Notes under the pieces: generated by a model
The model's database searches: none
Told to the model about the DNA's origin: nothing
The model's input: only the letters and a program-made list of their open reading frames with translations
Source of the DNA: Ramlibacter sp.
GTDB lineage: Bacteria; Pseudomonadota; Gammaproteobacteria; Burkholderiales; Burkholderiaceae_C
DNA: 64,000 bases
Reading direction: 5' to 3'
NCBI GenBank assembly: GCA_019635415.1
Contig: JAHBZN010000002.1
Span: forward strand, 1-64,000
Translations under genes and position numbers: made by a program
Part shown: piece by piece, positions 1-10,373 of the stretch
How positions within the stretch are numbered: the first letter of the stretch is position 1
How the letters are laid out: each line of letters begins with the position of its first letter

Positions 1-12
1 CACCTCCTTTCT
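1..12 (+). rRNA. rrs: 16S ribosomal RNA, 3' end only
   Basis: The window opens with CACCTCCTTTCT, the usual 3' end of a proteobacterial 16S rRNA including the anti-Shine-Dalgarno core CCTCC. The rest of the gene lies upstream of the window. The tRNA-Ile, tRNA-Ala, 23S and 5S genes that follow in the same direction confirm that this is the distal part of an rRNA operon. The exact last base is set by analogy only. Confidence 0.85.
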
Positions 13-79
13 AGAGAAGCGCCATCCTGCAGTACCCACCATCTATCGGTTGTTTCGCCGCGAAGGGCTTTCCCCGGAA
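13..79 (+). other. 16S to tRNA-Ile spacer
   Basis: This 67-base transcribed spacer separates the 16S 3' end from tRNA-Ile. I see no coding potential. It should be removed during rRNA processing, and no function can be assigned beyond that. Confidence 0.7.
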
Positions 80-156
80 GGGTCTGTAGCTCAGTTGGTC
101 AGAGCACACGCTTGATAAGCGTGGGGTCGATGGTTCAAATCCATCCAGACCCACCA
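80..156 (+). tRNA. ileT: tRNA-Ile (anticodon GAT)
   Basis: A complete 77-base cloverleaf. The acceptor arms GGGTCTG and CAGACCC pair, with discriminator A and an encoded CCA at 154-156. The D arm contains TAGCTCAGTTGGT, the anticodon loop reads CTTGATAAG with GAT at 114-116, and the T arm contains GGTTCAAAT. Its place in the 16S-23S spacer next to tRNA-Ala is the standard arrangement in proteobacterial rRNA operons. It decodes AUC and AUU. Confidence 0.97.
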
Positions 157-203
157 CTTACCGACTCGGGCGTGGGGGGGGCGGCGATGAAAAGAGGGTC
201 ACG

Positions 204-279
204 GGGGCCATAGCTCAGCTGGGAGAGCGCCTGCTTTGCAAGCAGGAGGTCACCGGTTCGATCCCGGTTGGCTCCACCA
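204..279 (+). tRNA. alaT: tRNA-Ala (anticodon TGC)
   Basis: A complete 76-base tRNA. The acceptor arms GGGGCCA and TGGCTCC pair, with discriminator A and an encoded CCA at 277-279. The five-pair anticodon stem CCTGC/GCAGG encloses TTTGCAA with TGC at 237-239, and the T arm contains GGTTCGATC. It lies 47 bases after tRNA-Ile and is co-transcribed with the rRNAs. It decodes GCN alanine codons. Confidence 0.97.
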
Positions 280-555
280 GCATGGGAAGAGGGCAAAACA
301 GAGCGAGGACGAGGTCTTCGTTCCGTTGTGGCTTCTTCATGAAGCACCAGATCGGCTGATCTTTAAAAATTCGGGAATTATGAAGGTGGTGTGTTGGAGG
401 CGTGGTGGCGCTGTTTGGCTGCCGTGCGCCAGCACACACTGGGTTATGTATTGCATCGTGTGCTTGCCGTATTGAAAAGGGCGGCAAGCGCGCACAAGCG
501 CTTATGAGAGAAGCCCTGTGGCTCGAAGGCCTGGCAACAGGCGGCAGAGTTATAG
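280..555 (+). other. tRNA-Ala to 23S internal transcribed spacer
   Basis: This 276-base spacer has no supported protein gene. TGATCTTTAAA at 357-367 resembles the boxA antitermination element that recruits Nus factors in rRNA operons. The sequence just before the 23S start should pair with sequence after its end to form the processing stem. Short reading frames crossing the spacer are not credible. Confidence 0.75.
357..367 (+). promoter_or_regulatory. boxA-like rRNA antitermination element
   Basis: TGATCTTTAAA matches most of the bacterial boxA core TGCTCTTTAA. It lies about 190 bases upstream of the 23S gene, where spacer boxA elements are normally found. The assignment rests on motif and location only. 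Confidence 0.6.
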
Positions 556-3437
<2,882 letters not shown>

Positions 3438-3555
3438 ATAACTTTGATCAGTTCGATCAAGGTGTTATGCCAAGTTGACGCATTCAAGAAAACAAGCTGA
3501 TTCAGTCTCTATGAATTCGTTGTCCTGATCACGTGATCATGATGACAAAAAGTTA
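3438..3555 (+). other. 23S to 5S spacer
   Basis: A 118-base transcribed spacer without coding potential. It contains the self-complementary stretch GATCACGTGATC near 3528-3539, which could help form the processing stem before the 5S gene. Confidence 0.6.
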
Positions 3556-3670
3556 TGCCTGATGACCATAGCGAGGTGGTCCCACTCCTTCCCATCCCGA
3601 ACAGGACAGTGAAACGCCTCAGCGCCGATGATAGTGCGGGTTCCCGTGTGAAAGTAGGACATTGTCAGGC
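3556..3670 (+). rRNA. rrf: 5S ribosomal RNA
   Basis: A 5S gene of about 115 bases. The terminal helix pairs TGCCTGATGACC with the closing ATTGTCAGGC. Internal signatures CCCACTCCTTCCCATCCCGAA and GATAGTGCGGGTTCCCGTGTGAAAGTAGG are characteristic of proteobacterial 5S rRNA and are present in order. It is the last gene of the rRNA operon and is followed after 12 bases by a strong terminator. Confidence 0.95.
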
Positions 3671-3682
3671 TCTTACAGCCCG

Positions 3683-3718
3683 AAAAGCCCAGCAAGAAAT
3701 TGCTGGGCTTTTCCCTTT
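3683..3718 (+). terminator. Rho-independent terminator of the rRNA operon
   Basis: A perfect 13-bp hairpin: AAAAGCCCAGCAA at 3683-3695 pairs with 3700-3712 around a GAAA tetraloop, followed by a T-rich tail. Because the stem begins with A and ends with T, it could also stop transcription from the minus-strand metallo-hydrolase gene, whose stop codon lies 14 bases away. Confidence 0.93.
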
Positions 3719-3731
3719 TGTGCTCGGGCAA

Positions 3732-4655
3732 TTACGAATCGATAAGCACGTTTTGCTCGCGGCGCGCGACACCGCTTCGGACCAGTTCGGAGATCAGCAT
3801 CTCCAGCCATTGGTTCTGCGGTTCGTCGGCAAAGAACCGCGCATGAACGATTTCGAAATAGCGCGTGGATTCGGCCCACCGAAGCAGATCGTCCACAGGA
3901 ATTTGTCCCACGTCGAGCAGCTTGAATTTCAAAAGCACTTTGACGCCGTGACGCGCATGTCCCCGCGGATGCTTCTGAAAGTGCGCCAATCGCGCGCGAG
4001 CGCGCTCCAGTGCCCCTGACACATCCGTGAACACTGAGCCGTGACCGGGAATGATGGTCACGGGTTGCAGAACTTCGATCAAATCCAGCGTTGCCGCAAC
4101 CTCGTCGAACGCCTGCTCCCCTTCGAGTTCCTGAAACACGACACCGAAGCCGTTTTCCCAAAGGGCGTCTGCGGAAATCATCGTGCGGGATTTGGGCTCC
4201 ATCAGAATGACGGAGTGCGGGTCGTGGCCTGGAGCGCTGTGAATCTGCCAGGTTTCGTGTCCCAACTGAATTTCCTGGCCGCTGACCAAAACATCGTCGA
4301 ATGTAAACCGAGGGCAGATTTGTCCGGTTGGCGCGTAGGTCAAGGCTTCCGGGTCCCAGCGCCGTACGTGGTCACTGAGACCTGGGGGAATCAAGGTTCG
4401 CGCGCCCGGGTGGAGGGTCTGGAGGCCGGCGTTGCCGCCGCAGTGATCACTGTGAAGATGAGTGTTGGCAATCAGGTCCAGCGGGGCTCCACCGAGCACC
4501 TGTCGCACCAGCGCTACAGTCTGACGGCTGTGGCTGCAATAACCGGTGTCGACGACGGCCGTCACCCCCTCGGCGAAGACGACATTATTGGCTGACAACC
4601 AGCCGCGTTCCAGCACACTGACCCCCTTGGGGAGATCGTGGGCCGCGAAACTCAA
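3732..4655 (-). CDS. MBL-fold metallo-hydrolase
   Basis: A 307-residue zinc-dependent hydrolase of the metallo-beta-lactamase fold. The metal-binding THLHSDHCGG motif (HxHxDH) lies near residues 64-73. Further expected ligands are the His of APGHD and the late Asp and His of SADAL and IPGHG. The substrate cannot be read from the sequence. The start is TTG, chosen because GGGAG lies about nine bases upstream and no better in-frame ATG exists. It begins 42 bases after the fadD stop on the same strand, so it is probably co-transcribed and may act on a thioester or lipid-derived metabolite. That role is inference. Confidence 0.88.
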   Translation of the reverse strand: MSFAAHDLPKGVSVLERGWLSANNVVFAEGVTAVVDTGYCSHSRQTVALVRQVLGGAPLDLIANTHLHSDHCGGNAGLQTLHPGARTLIPPGLSDHVRRWDPEALTYAPTGQICPRFTFDDVLVSGQEIQLGHETWQIHSAPGHDPHSVILMEPKSRTMISADALWENGFGVVFQELEGEQAFDEVAATLDLIEVLQPVTIIPGHGSVFTDVSGALERARARLAHFQKHPRGHARHGVKVLLKFKLLDVGQIPVDDLLRWAESTRYFEIVHARFFADEPQNQWLEMLISELVRSGVARREQNVLIDS

Positions 4656-4697
4656 GAAATCACTCCCAGGTCTCGTCGGCGAGCCGTCGTCTTGGCG

Positions 4698-6383
4698 CTA
4701 TTTACCGGCACGCAGCTCACGCCTCAGAATCTTTCCGACGTTCGTTTTGGGCAGATCGTCGCGGAATTCAATGTACTTGGGCACCTTGTAACCGGTCAGG
4801 TTCTGGCGGCAGTACTTGCCCACATCCTCCTCGGTCAGCATCGGATCATTTCTGACGACAAACACCTTGATGGCTTCGCCCTGCTTCTCATCGGCGATGC
4901 CGATCGCGGCGCACTCCACCACACCCGGACACAGGGAGATGACATTCTCCAATTCATTGGGGAACACATTGAAGCCGCTGACCAGAATCATGTCCTTCTT
5001 CCGGTCAACGATGCGCGTGTAGCCCCGTTCGTCCATGATCCCGATGTCTCCGGTCCGCATGAACCCGTCCGCTGTGAAGGCCTTGGCGTTTTCGTCCGGC
5101 TGGTTGTAGTAACCAGTCATGACGTTGGGGCCATGGATGCAGATCTCGCCAGGCTCGCCCTGCGCGACGGAGTGACCATCGTCGTCCTTGATCGCAATCT
5201 GAATTCCAGGCAGAGGTAGCCCAATCGTGCCGCTGAACTCCTTGCTGGTGACCGGGTTGTTGGTGCCAATGGCACAGGTCTCGCTCATGCCCCAGCCTTC
5301 GACCATGGCGCAACCCGTGGCTTCCTGCCAGTGGCGTGCGGTCCCTTCGGAAGCGGCCATCCCTCCTGCCTGTGAAACGCAAAGGCTCGAGAAATCAACG
5401 GACTTGAACTGCGGGTGCTGTAGCAGTGCATTGAACAGTGTGTTGACCGCCGGAAGCATGTGAAACGGGCGCTTCTTCAGCACCTCGATGAACTTGCCGA
5501 AATCCCTGGGATTGGGGATCAAGGTCAGATGGGATCCCCAGCGTATGGCCAGCAGGCTCAGTGTCAGGGCGAAGATGTGGTACAGCGGCAGCGCGGCGAT
5601 GCTGTTGGTCTTGCTCACGTCGCCGATACGCTTCAGGGCCGGCGTGAACCATGCTTCCGCTTGGAGGACCGCGGCAACAATGTTCCTGTGGGTCAGCACG
5701 GCACCCTTGGAAAGCCCTGTGGTGCCCCCGGTGTACTGGAGAAACGCAATGGAGTCCATCGTGGCCTGACTTGGCTTCAACGTCATGCGCGTGCCGGAGG
5801 CAATGGCCCGATTGAAGGAGGTCACGGTCCTGCCGTCCGTCAGCGGCAATTTGTACGCCGGCACCATCTTGGCCAGATGCCTTACTGCGAACGTGATCCA
5901 ACTGCCAAACAAGAACCCCAGCAGGTCGCCCATTGAAGCCACCACCACATGCTTGACCGGCGTGGCATCAATGACCTCTTCCAGCGTCCTGGCGAAATTC
6001 TCCAGGATGACGATGGCCGTCGCTCCGGAATCCTTCAACTGATGCTCAAGCTCGCGCGCCGTGTACAGGGGATTGACGTTGACACAGGTGTAACCGGCTC
6101 GGAGAACGCCCGCCATCGTCACGGCGAATTGAGGAATGTTGGGCAGCATGATGGCCACCCGTGCACCGGGCTCCAGCCCCATGCTTTGCAACCAGGCGCC
6201 CAGAGCGGAGGAGAGATCGTCCAGCTCGCCATAGGACATCCAACGATCCATGCACACCGAAAACGGGCTTGACGCGTTCTTCTTGAACGACTCCTCAAGC
6301 AGGTGGGTGAGGGAGCGGTATTGCTCCGGGTTGATGTCGTGGGGGACTCCCGCAGGGTAGCTATCGAGCCAGATCTTGTCCAT
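4698..6383 (-). CDS. fadD: long-chain fatty acid-CoA ligase
   Basis: An ANL-superfamily enzyme of 561 residues that adenylates a fatty acid and transfers it to CoA. The P-loop-like LQYTGGTTGLSKGA lies near residues 214-226, GWGMSET later, the hinge region YTRIVDRKKDMI near 450, and the catalytic Lys in TNVGKILRREL near the C-terminus. Length and motifs fit FadD well. I start at the ATG at 6383 because AGAAGGAG lies immediately upstream; a longer frame from 6410 has no such site. It is the first gene of a short minus-strand unit with the metallo-hydrolase. The substrate chain length is not determined. Confidence 0.9.
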   Translation of the reverse strand: MDKIWLDSYPAGVPHDINPEQYRSLTHLLEESFKKNASSPFSVCMDRWMSYGELDDLSSALGAWLQSMGLEPGARVAIMLPNIPQFAVTMAGVLRAGYTCVNVNPLYTARELEHQLKDSGATAIVILENFARTLEEVIDATPVKHVVVASMGDLLGFLFGSWITFAVRHLAKMVPAYKLPLTDGRTVTSFNRAIASGTRMTLKPSQATMDSIAFLQYTGGTTGLSKGAVLTHRNIVAAVLQAEAWFTPALKRIGDVSKTNSIAALPLYHIFALTLSLLAIRWGSHLTLIPNPRDFGKFIEVLKKRPFHMLPAVNTLFNALLQHPQFKSVDFSSLCVSQAGGMAASEGTARHWQEATGCAMVEGWGMSETCAIGTNNPVTSKEFSGTIGLPLPGIQIAIKDDDGHSVAQGEPGEICIHGPNVMTGYYNQPDENAKAFTADGFMRTGDIGIMDERGYTRIVDRKKDMILVSGFNVFPNELENVISLCPGVVECAAIGIADEKQGEAIKVFVVRNDPMLTEEDVGKYCRQNLTGYKVPKYIEFRDDLPKTNVGKILRRELRAGK

Positions 6384-6428
6384 GAAAACTCCTTCTGCGC
6401 CGATTGTCAAAGCACACCGGGGACGTGG

Positions 6429-7175
6429 CTACCGGGCAAGTCCTAGGAGCCGTTGAAGTTCGGTCTCACAAGTGACAGCCGGCGCATCGAACAGGGCGCG
6501 GATGAGGTCGTTCTCCCGCTCCTTGACGGTGCGCAGAAAGACCTCGGCGCTATCCCGTCGGCGTGCCATCCGGGCGAAGGTGTCGAAGCCCGCCTCCAGA
6601 AAGCGTTGCAGCGAGTCGAGTCCCGCGGCTGAAGCGGGGCCGCGCATCATGCGCAGCATCAACCCCAATCCTGGCTTGCGTGTGAGGCGCGCCATGTCGT
6701 GGCCGATGCCCAGGACGGTGTCCAGCTGCCGCATGCGCTCGTTCCGCCGGCCGACTTCGCGCCAGGCCTGGACATAGCGACCGGCGTCGGTCTGGCCCGC
6801 CGCCGTGGAGCGCGTGGCCCAAACCTCGCCCATCTGGTAGTCGAGCTCTTCAGTCAACGCATGCAGTTCGGCCAGCGCCACGGCGGTCTGCACCACCTGC
6901 GCCGGAAAGAACGTCTGCATGGCGCCTGCGATGCGTGCGAATTGGGCGTCGCGCTCGGCGTAGTCCTTGTCGCTGTACAGCTCTTCGAGAAAAAACCTCG
7001 CCGCCGCCTCATGTTCGCCGCCAGCCAGCATGTCGGCGTAGCTTCCGCCGAACCGGCGGGCCTGCAGGGCTTTGACGGCCCGCACCGAGGCCATGGTCCC
7101 TGGCGTCAGGGCACCTCTGCTCCTGAGCTGCGAGACCTGATGCACGGCCTGACGAATACGTTGTGCGGCTTCCAT
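6429..7175 (-). CDS. FFLEELY-motif protein, function unknown
   Basis: A 248-residue, mostly alpha-helical, Arg- and Ala-rich cytoplasmic protein with no signal peptide or membrane span. FFLEELYSDKDYAERD near residues 61-76 matches a family that I recall being named after this FFLEELY motif and for which I know no biochemical function. It lies 45 bases upstream of fadD on the same strand, and divergently from the Tat-signal/GMC gene pair, with 68 bases between the two start codons. The neighbourhood suggests a link to fatty-acid or lipid handling. No catalytic motif is visible. Confidence 0.7.
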   Translation of the reverse strand: MEAAQRIRQAVHQVSQLRSRGALTPGTMASVRAVKALQARRFGGSYADMLAGGEHEAAARFFLEELYSDKDYAERDAQFARIAGAMQTFFPAQVVQTAVALAELHALTEELDYQMGEVWATRSTAAGQTDAGRYVQAWREVGRRNERMRQLDTVLGIGHDMARLTRKPGLGLMLRMMRGPASAAGLDSLQRFLEAGFDTFARMARRRDSAEVFLRTVKERENDLIRALFDAPAVTCETELQRLLGLAR

Positions 7176-7243
7176 GTAAACCCCGAGTCTATCTAGGCGT
7201 GCCGCCCTAAGGCGAGACCCGGATGGCGTGCGATATTCATCCG

Positions 7244-7750
7244 ATGCAAAGAAGAAGCATGCTCAAGCTCGGAGCCGCCTCCGCCGTGCTGCTGGCACTG
7301 GCGGGGGGCGCGGTGTCCCAATGGCAACCCGGCCTGCGTCAGGGCCGGCTCAGCGCCGCAGGCCGCGAAGTCCTCGAGGCGATGGGACGCGGCATTCTGG
7401 ACGGGACCTTGCCTGCGGATCCGACAGCTCGGGCGGCTGCCTTGGGCGGGCTGCTTGACCGTATCGACCTGCTCGTGAGCGCCCTGCCCACGCACGCCCA
7501 GGCCGAGCTCTCCCAACTGGTTGGCGTGCTGGCCACCGGGGCGGGGCGATTGGGGCTGGCGGGCCTGGCTAAGCCTTGGCCTGCGGCGGGGGAGGCCGAA
7601 ATCCAGCAGGCCTTGCAGTCCATGCGTGTCTCGCGTCTGACCCTGAAACAGCAGGCCTACCAGGCGTTGCATGACATCGTCGGCGGCGCCTACTTTTCTG
7701 ATGCGAGCACCTGGACGCTGCTGGGCTACCCAGGACCCCTCAAGGTATGA
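7244..7750 (+). CDS. Tat-signal protein, probable small subunit of the GMC oxidoreductase
   Basis: A 168-residue protein whose N-terminus MQRRSMLKLGAASAVLLALAG has the twin-arginine pattern and a hydrophobic h-region, indicating folded export by the Tat route. The rest is helical and ends near HDIVGGAYFSDASTWTLLGYPG. This resembles the small subunits (gluconate dehydrogenase subunit 3-like) that accompany GMC or gluconate dehydrogenases; that match is from memory. The GMC gene follows after 17 bases. I take the ATG at 7244 as start because it places RR three residues in; an upstream ATG at 7223 is possible. The partner flavoprotein has no signal of its own, so it may travel on this subunit. 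Confidence 0.72.
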   Translation: MQRRSMLKLGAASAVLLALAGGAVSQWQPGLRQGRLSAAGREVLEAMGRGILDGTLPADPTARAAALGGLLDRIDLLVSALPTHAQAELSQLVGVLATGAGRLGLAGLAKPWPAAGEAEIQQALQSMRVSRLTLKQQAYQALHDIVGGAYFSDASTWTLLGYPGPLKV

Positions 7751-7767
7751 ACAGGATGGATTGAAGG

Positions 7768-9387
7768 ATGAGCAGTTTGCAAGACCCGATCCGCGAGGGG
7801 CTCCAACGCGGCTGGAAAGTCTTTGGGGGGACGCATGGCCCCGTGCCCGACAAGCTGGTCTGCGACGTGGCCATCATTGGCACCGGTGCGGGGGCGGGCA
7901 TCACGGCGGAACTGCTGGTCAAAGCCGGCCTGCAGGTGGTGCTTGTCGAGGAAGGCCCGCTGCGCAGCAGCACGGACTTCAATCAGCGGGAATCCGAGGC
8001 CTATCCTTCGCTCTACCAGGAAAGCGCCGCACGCAAGACCGAAGACAAGGCGATCAACATCCTGCAAGGCCGTTGCGTCGGAGGCTCCACCACGGTCAAT
8101 TGGACCAGTTCTTTCCGGACCCCCGGCGGGACGCTGGCGTACTGGCGGGAACACTTCGGTCTGGAGGACTACCAGGATGACCGCCTGTCCCCTTATTTCC
8201 AGCAGGCGGAGCAGCGGCTGAACATCAGCCCCTGGCTCACGTCACCCAATGAAAACAACGATCTGCTGCGCCGCGGTGCCGCCCGGCTGGGCATCGCCGC
8301 CGCGGCCATCGCCCGCAACGTCAAGGGGTGCTGGAACCTCGGGTCTTGCGGCATGGGGTGTCCGACCAATGCCAAGCAGTCCATGCTGGTCACGACGATA
8401 CCTGCGGCGCTGGACGGTGGTGCCACCCTGCTGGTGGAGACTCGTGCCGAGCGGTTCAACCTGAGGAACGGGCAGATCGTTTCCCTGCACTGTTCTGCGT
8501 CAAATCGGGCTGGAGCCCTTTCCCCTCGGTCACTTTCAGCTATAAATATCGTAGCAAAACACTATGTGCTCGCGGCTGGCGCCATCAACTCTCCGGGGGT
8601 TCTGCTGCGGTCGCAAGCGCCCGATCCCCATGGCAAGCTGGGCAAGCGGACCTTCCTGCACCCGGTGGTGATGTCGGCGGCCGCCATGGACCAGCCGGTG
8701 GCGGGCTGGCAGGGCGCCCCCCAGTCGCTCTACACAGACCATTTTCTGGAGACGCAGCCGATCGACGGGCCCATTGGCTACAAGCTCGAGGCGCCACCGC
8801 TGCACCCCGTGATCTTCGCCTCGACGGTGACGGGCTACGGGCGCGAGCAGTCGGAGCTGCTGCGCCAGTTCCCCAATACCCACGTCTTGCTGGCGCTGTT
8901 GCGGGACGGCTTTCATGAGCAGGCCAGCGGCGGGGCCGTGCGTCTGCGCGGCGACGGTACCGTTCTGCTGGACTATCCGCTGACCGATTTCGTGCTGGAT
9001 GGGGCTCGGCGTGCGTTGCTGAGCATGGCGGAGATCCAGTTTGCGGCGGGCGCCCGCCAGGTGTTGCCCGTCCACGAGTTGGCGAAGCCCTATACGAGCT
9101 GGCATGCGGCGCGCGAGGCATTGCAAGGCCTGCCCATGAAGCCGCTGCTCACCAAGTTTGTCAGCGCCCACGTGATGGGCGGCTGCGGGATGGCCGCCAG
9201 TGAGCGCAACGGCGTGACCCGCCCGGACGGCCAGCACTGGCACATCGAGAACCTTTCGATTCACGACGGATCCATTTTTCCGACCAGCATAGGGGCCAAT
9301 CCTCAGCTGTCCATCTACGGCATCACCAACCGCCTGGCGCAGGGGCTGGCTCACAGGTTGACGGGCCGGAGCGTGACCCTGGCCTGA
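7768..9387 (+). CDS. GMC-family FAD-dependent oxidoreductase
   Basis: A 539-residue glucose-methanol-choline oxidoreductase. The FAD-binding DVAIIGTGAGAGITAELL lies near residues 31-49, with GRCVGGSTTVNW about residue 105. CGMGCPTNAKQS is a cysteine-bearing segment near 195, LAAGAINSPGVLLRS lies near 268, and the C-terminal catalytic region has HVMGGCGMA near 468 and SIGANPQLSIYGI near 511. It oxidises an alcohol group; the substrate is unknown, though neighbouring lipid genes suggest a long-chain or sterol-like alcohol. Residues about 245-264 are encoded by a reverse-oriented copy of the dispersed repeat just before the conserved LAAGAINSP strand. No signal peptide is visible. Confidence 0.88.
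   Translation: MSSLQDPIREGLQRGWKVFGGTHGPVPDKLVCDVAIIGTGAGAGITAELLVKAGLQVVLVEEGPLRSSTDFNQRESEAYPSLYQESAARKTEDKAINILQGRCVGGSTTVNWTSSFRTPGGTLAYWREHFGLEDYQDDRLSPYFQQAEQRLNISPWLTSPNENNDLLRRGAARLGIAAAAIARNVKGCWNLGSCGMGCPTNAKQSMLVTTIPAALDGGATLLVETRAERFNLRNGQIVSLHCSASNRAGALSPRSLSAINIVAKHYVLAAGAINSPGVLLRSQAPDPHGKLGKRTFLHPVVMSAAAMDQPVAGWQGAPQSLYTDHFLETQPIDGPIGYKLEAPPLHPVIFASTVTGYGREQSELLRQFPNTHVLLALLRDGFHEQASGGAVRLRGDGTVLLDYPLTDFVLDGARRALLSMAEIQFAAGARQVLPVHELAKPYTSWHAAREALQGLPMKPLLTKFVSAHVMGGCGMAASERNGVTRPDGQHWHIENLSIHDGSIFPTSIGANPQLSIYGITNRLAQGLAHRLTGRSVTLA
8502..8559 (-). repeat. dispersed ~58-bp repeat, copy A (inside the GMC gene)
   Basis: Read on the minus strand it begins TTGCTACGATATTTATAGCT and continues to AAGGGCTCCAGCCCGATTTG. 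It aligns without gaps with copies B, C and D: TTGCTAY, seven variable bases, RTAGC, 25 bases, then GGGCT and a GC-rich end. This copy is wholly within the coding sequence and keeps the frame open. The encoded peptide falls in a variable region just ahead of the conserved FAD-domain strand. Confidence 0.82.
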
Positions 9388-9397
9388 AGGCGCCGGC

Positions 9398-10294
9398 ATG
9401 CTGGCTCGAATTCAGCAGTTCATCACGCTCACGCTGGCGCTCCTGGCCGCGGGCTGGTTCACGGGGTTTGTGGATCGGCCCTGGCTGGCCTGGGGGGGAG
9501 GGCTGTTGATCGTGACCGGGTACGCAGGCGTCCTGGCCCTGGAGTTCGCCGTGTCGCGATGGGTCAATGCCAATGATCCGGTGCCCGCTCCCTCGGGGCG
9601 GCAACTTCTTCGAGCCTGGGTCGGGGAGGTCCTGATGGCCCCCCGTGTGTTCTGCTGGCGGCAGCCCTTCCGCGCCCAAGTGGTGCCCGATCTGCTCGAT
9701 CCTGGGGCATGTACGGAGGGAGCCTGTGGCGTGGTGCTGATCCACGGGTTCTTCTGCAACCGAGGTTTCTGGACACCCTGGCTCAAAGCCCTCAGGGCGC
9801 GTGGCCATGCCTGTGTCGCCGTGAATCTGGAACCGGTGTTCGGCTCGATCGACGACTATGTCCCGATCATCGAAGACGCCGTATCGCGGGTGAGCCAAGC
9901 GACCGGGCGTGCGCCCGTACTGGTCTGCCACAGCATGGGAGGTCTCGCCGCCCGGGCCTTTGTGCGTGCCAAGCCTCAGGTGCCCGTGCTTCACGTCATC
10001 ACGATCGGCACGCCACACCACGGCACGTGGCTCGGTCGCTTCAGCCGTGCCAGCAATGGCCGGCAGATGCGTTTGAACTCCGAATGGCTGGAGGCGCTGG
10101 CTCGGGCCGATCCGGAAGATCGGCGCGCCCGATTCACCTGCTGGTACTCCAACTGCGACAACATTGTGTTCCCGGCGTCCAGCGCGGCACTCGCCGGTGC
10201 AGACAATCGCCTGGTTCCCGGCGTTGCCCATGTCGATCTCGCATTCCACGGTGAAGTGATGGGCGCTTCACTGGCGAAAATCAGCGCCCTGTGA
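9398..10294 (+). CDS. membrane-anchored alpha/beta hydrolase (lipase/esterase-like)
   Basis: A 298-residue protein with two hydrophobic segments at about residues 8-25 and 30-50, followed by an alpha/beta-hydrolase domain. The oxyanion segment VVLIHGFFCN lies near 112-121 and the nucleophile elbow VCHSMGG near 176-182. A late DNRLVPGVAHVDLAF supplies plausible Asp and His of the triad. It probably cleaves an ester at or near the inner membrane. It starts 10 bases after the GMC stop, so it belongs to the Tat/GMC transcription unit. The substrate is unknown. Confidence 0.82.
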   Translation: MLARIQQFITLTLALLAAGWFTGFVDRPWLAWGGGLLIVTGYAGVLALEFAVSRWVNANDPVPAPSGRQLLRAWVGEVLMAPRVFCWRQPFRAQVVPDLLDPGACTEGACGVVLIHGFFCNRGFWTPWLKALRARGHACVAVNLEPVFGSIDDYVPIIEDAVSRVSQATGRAPVLVCHSMGGLAARAFVRAKPQVPVLHVITIGTPHHGTWLGRFSRASNGRQMRLNSEWLEALARADPEDRRARFTCWYSNCDNIVFPASSAALAGADNRLVPGVAHVDLAFHGEVMGASLAKISAL

Positions 10295-10373
10295 GATAGT
10301 CTTCGCAGGAGTGGGACGGCGCCATGCCTTCCCCTGGATTCTTGGCCTGAGGGCTAACAAAAGGATACATACC

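Noticed and set aside
3528..3539. Palindrome GATCACGTGATC in the 23S-5S spacer as an operator.
   Set aside because: It is inside a transcribed rRNA spacer and more likely forms part of a processing stem.
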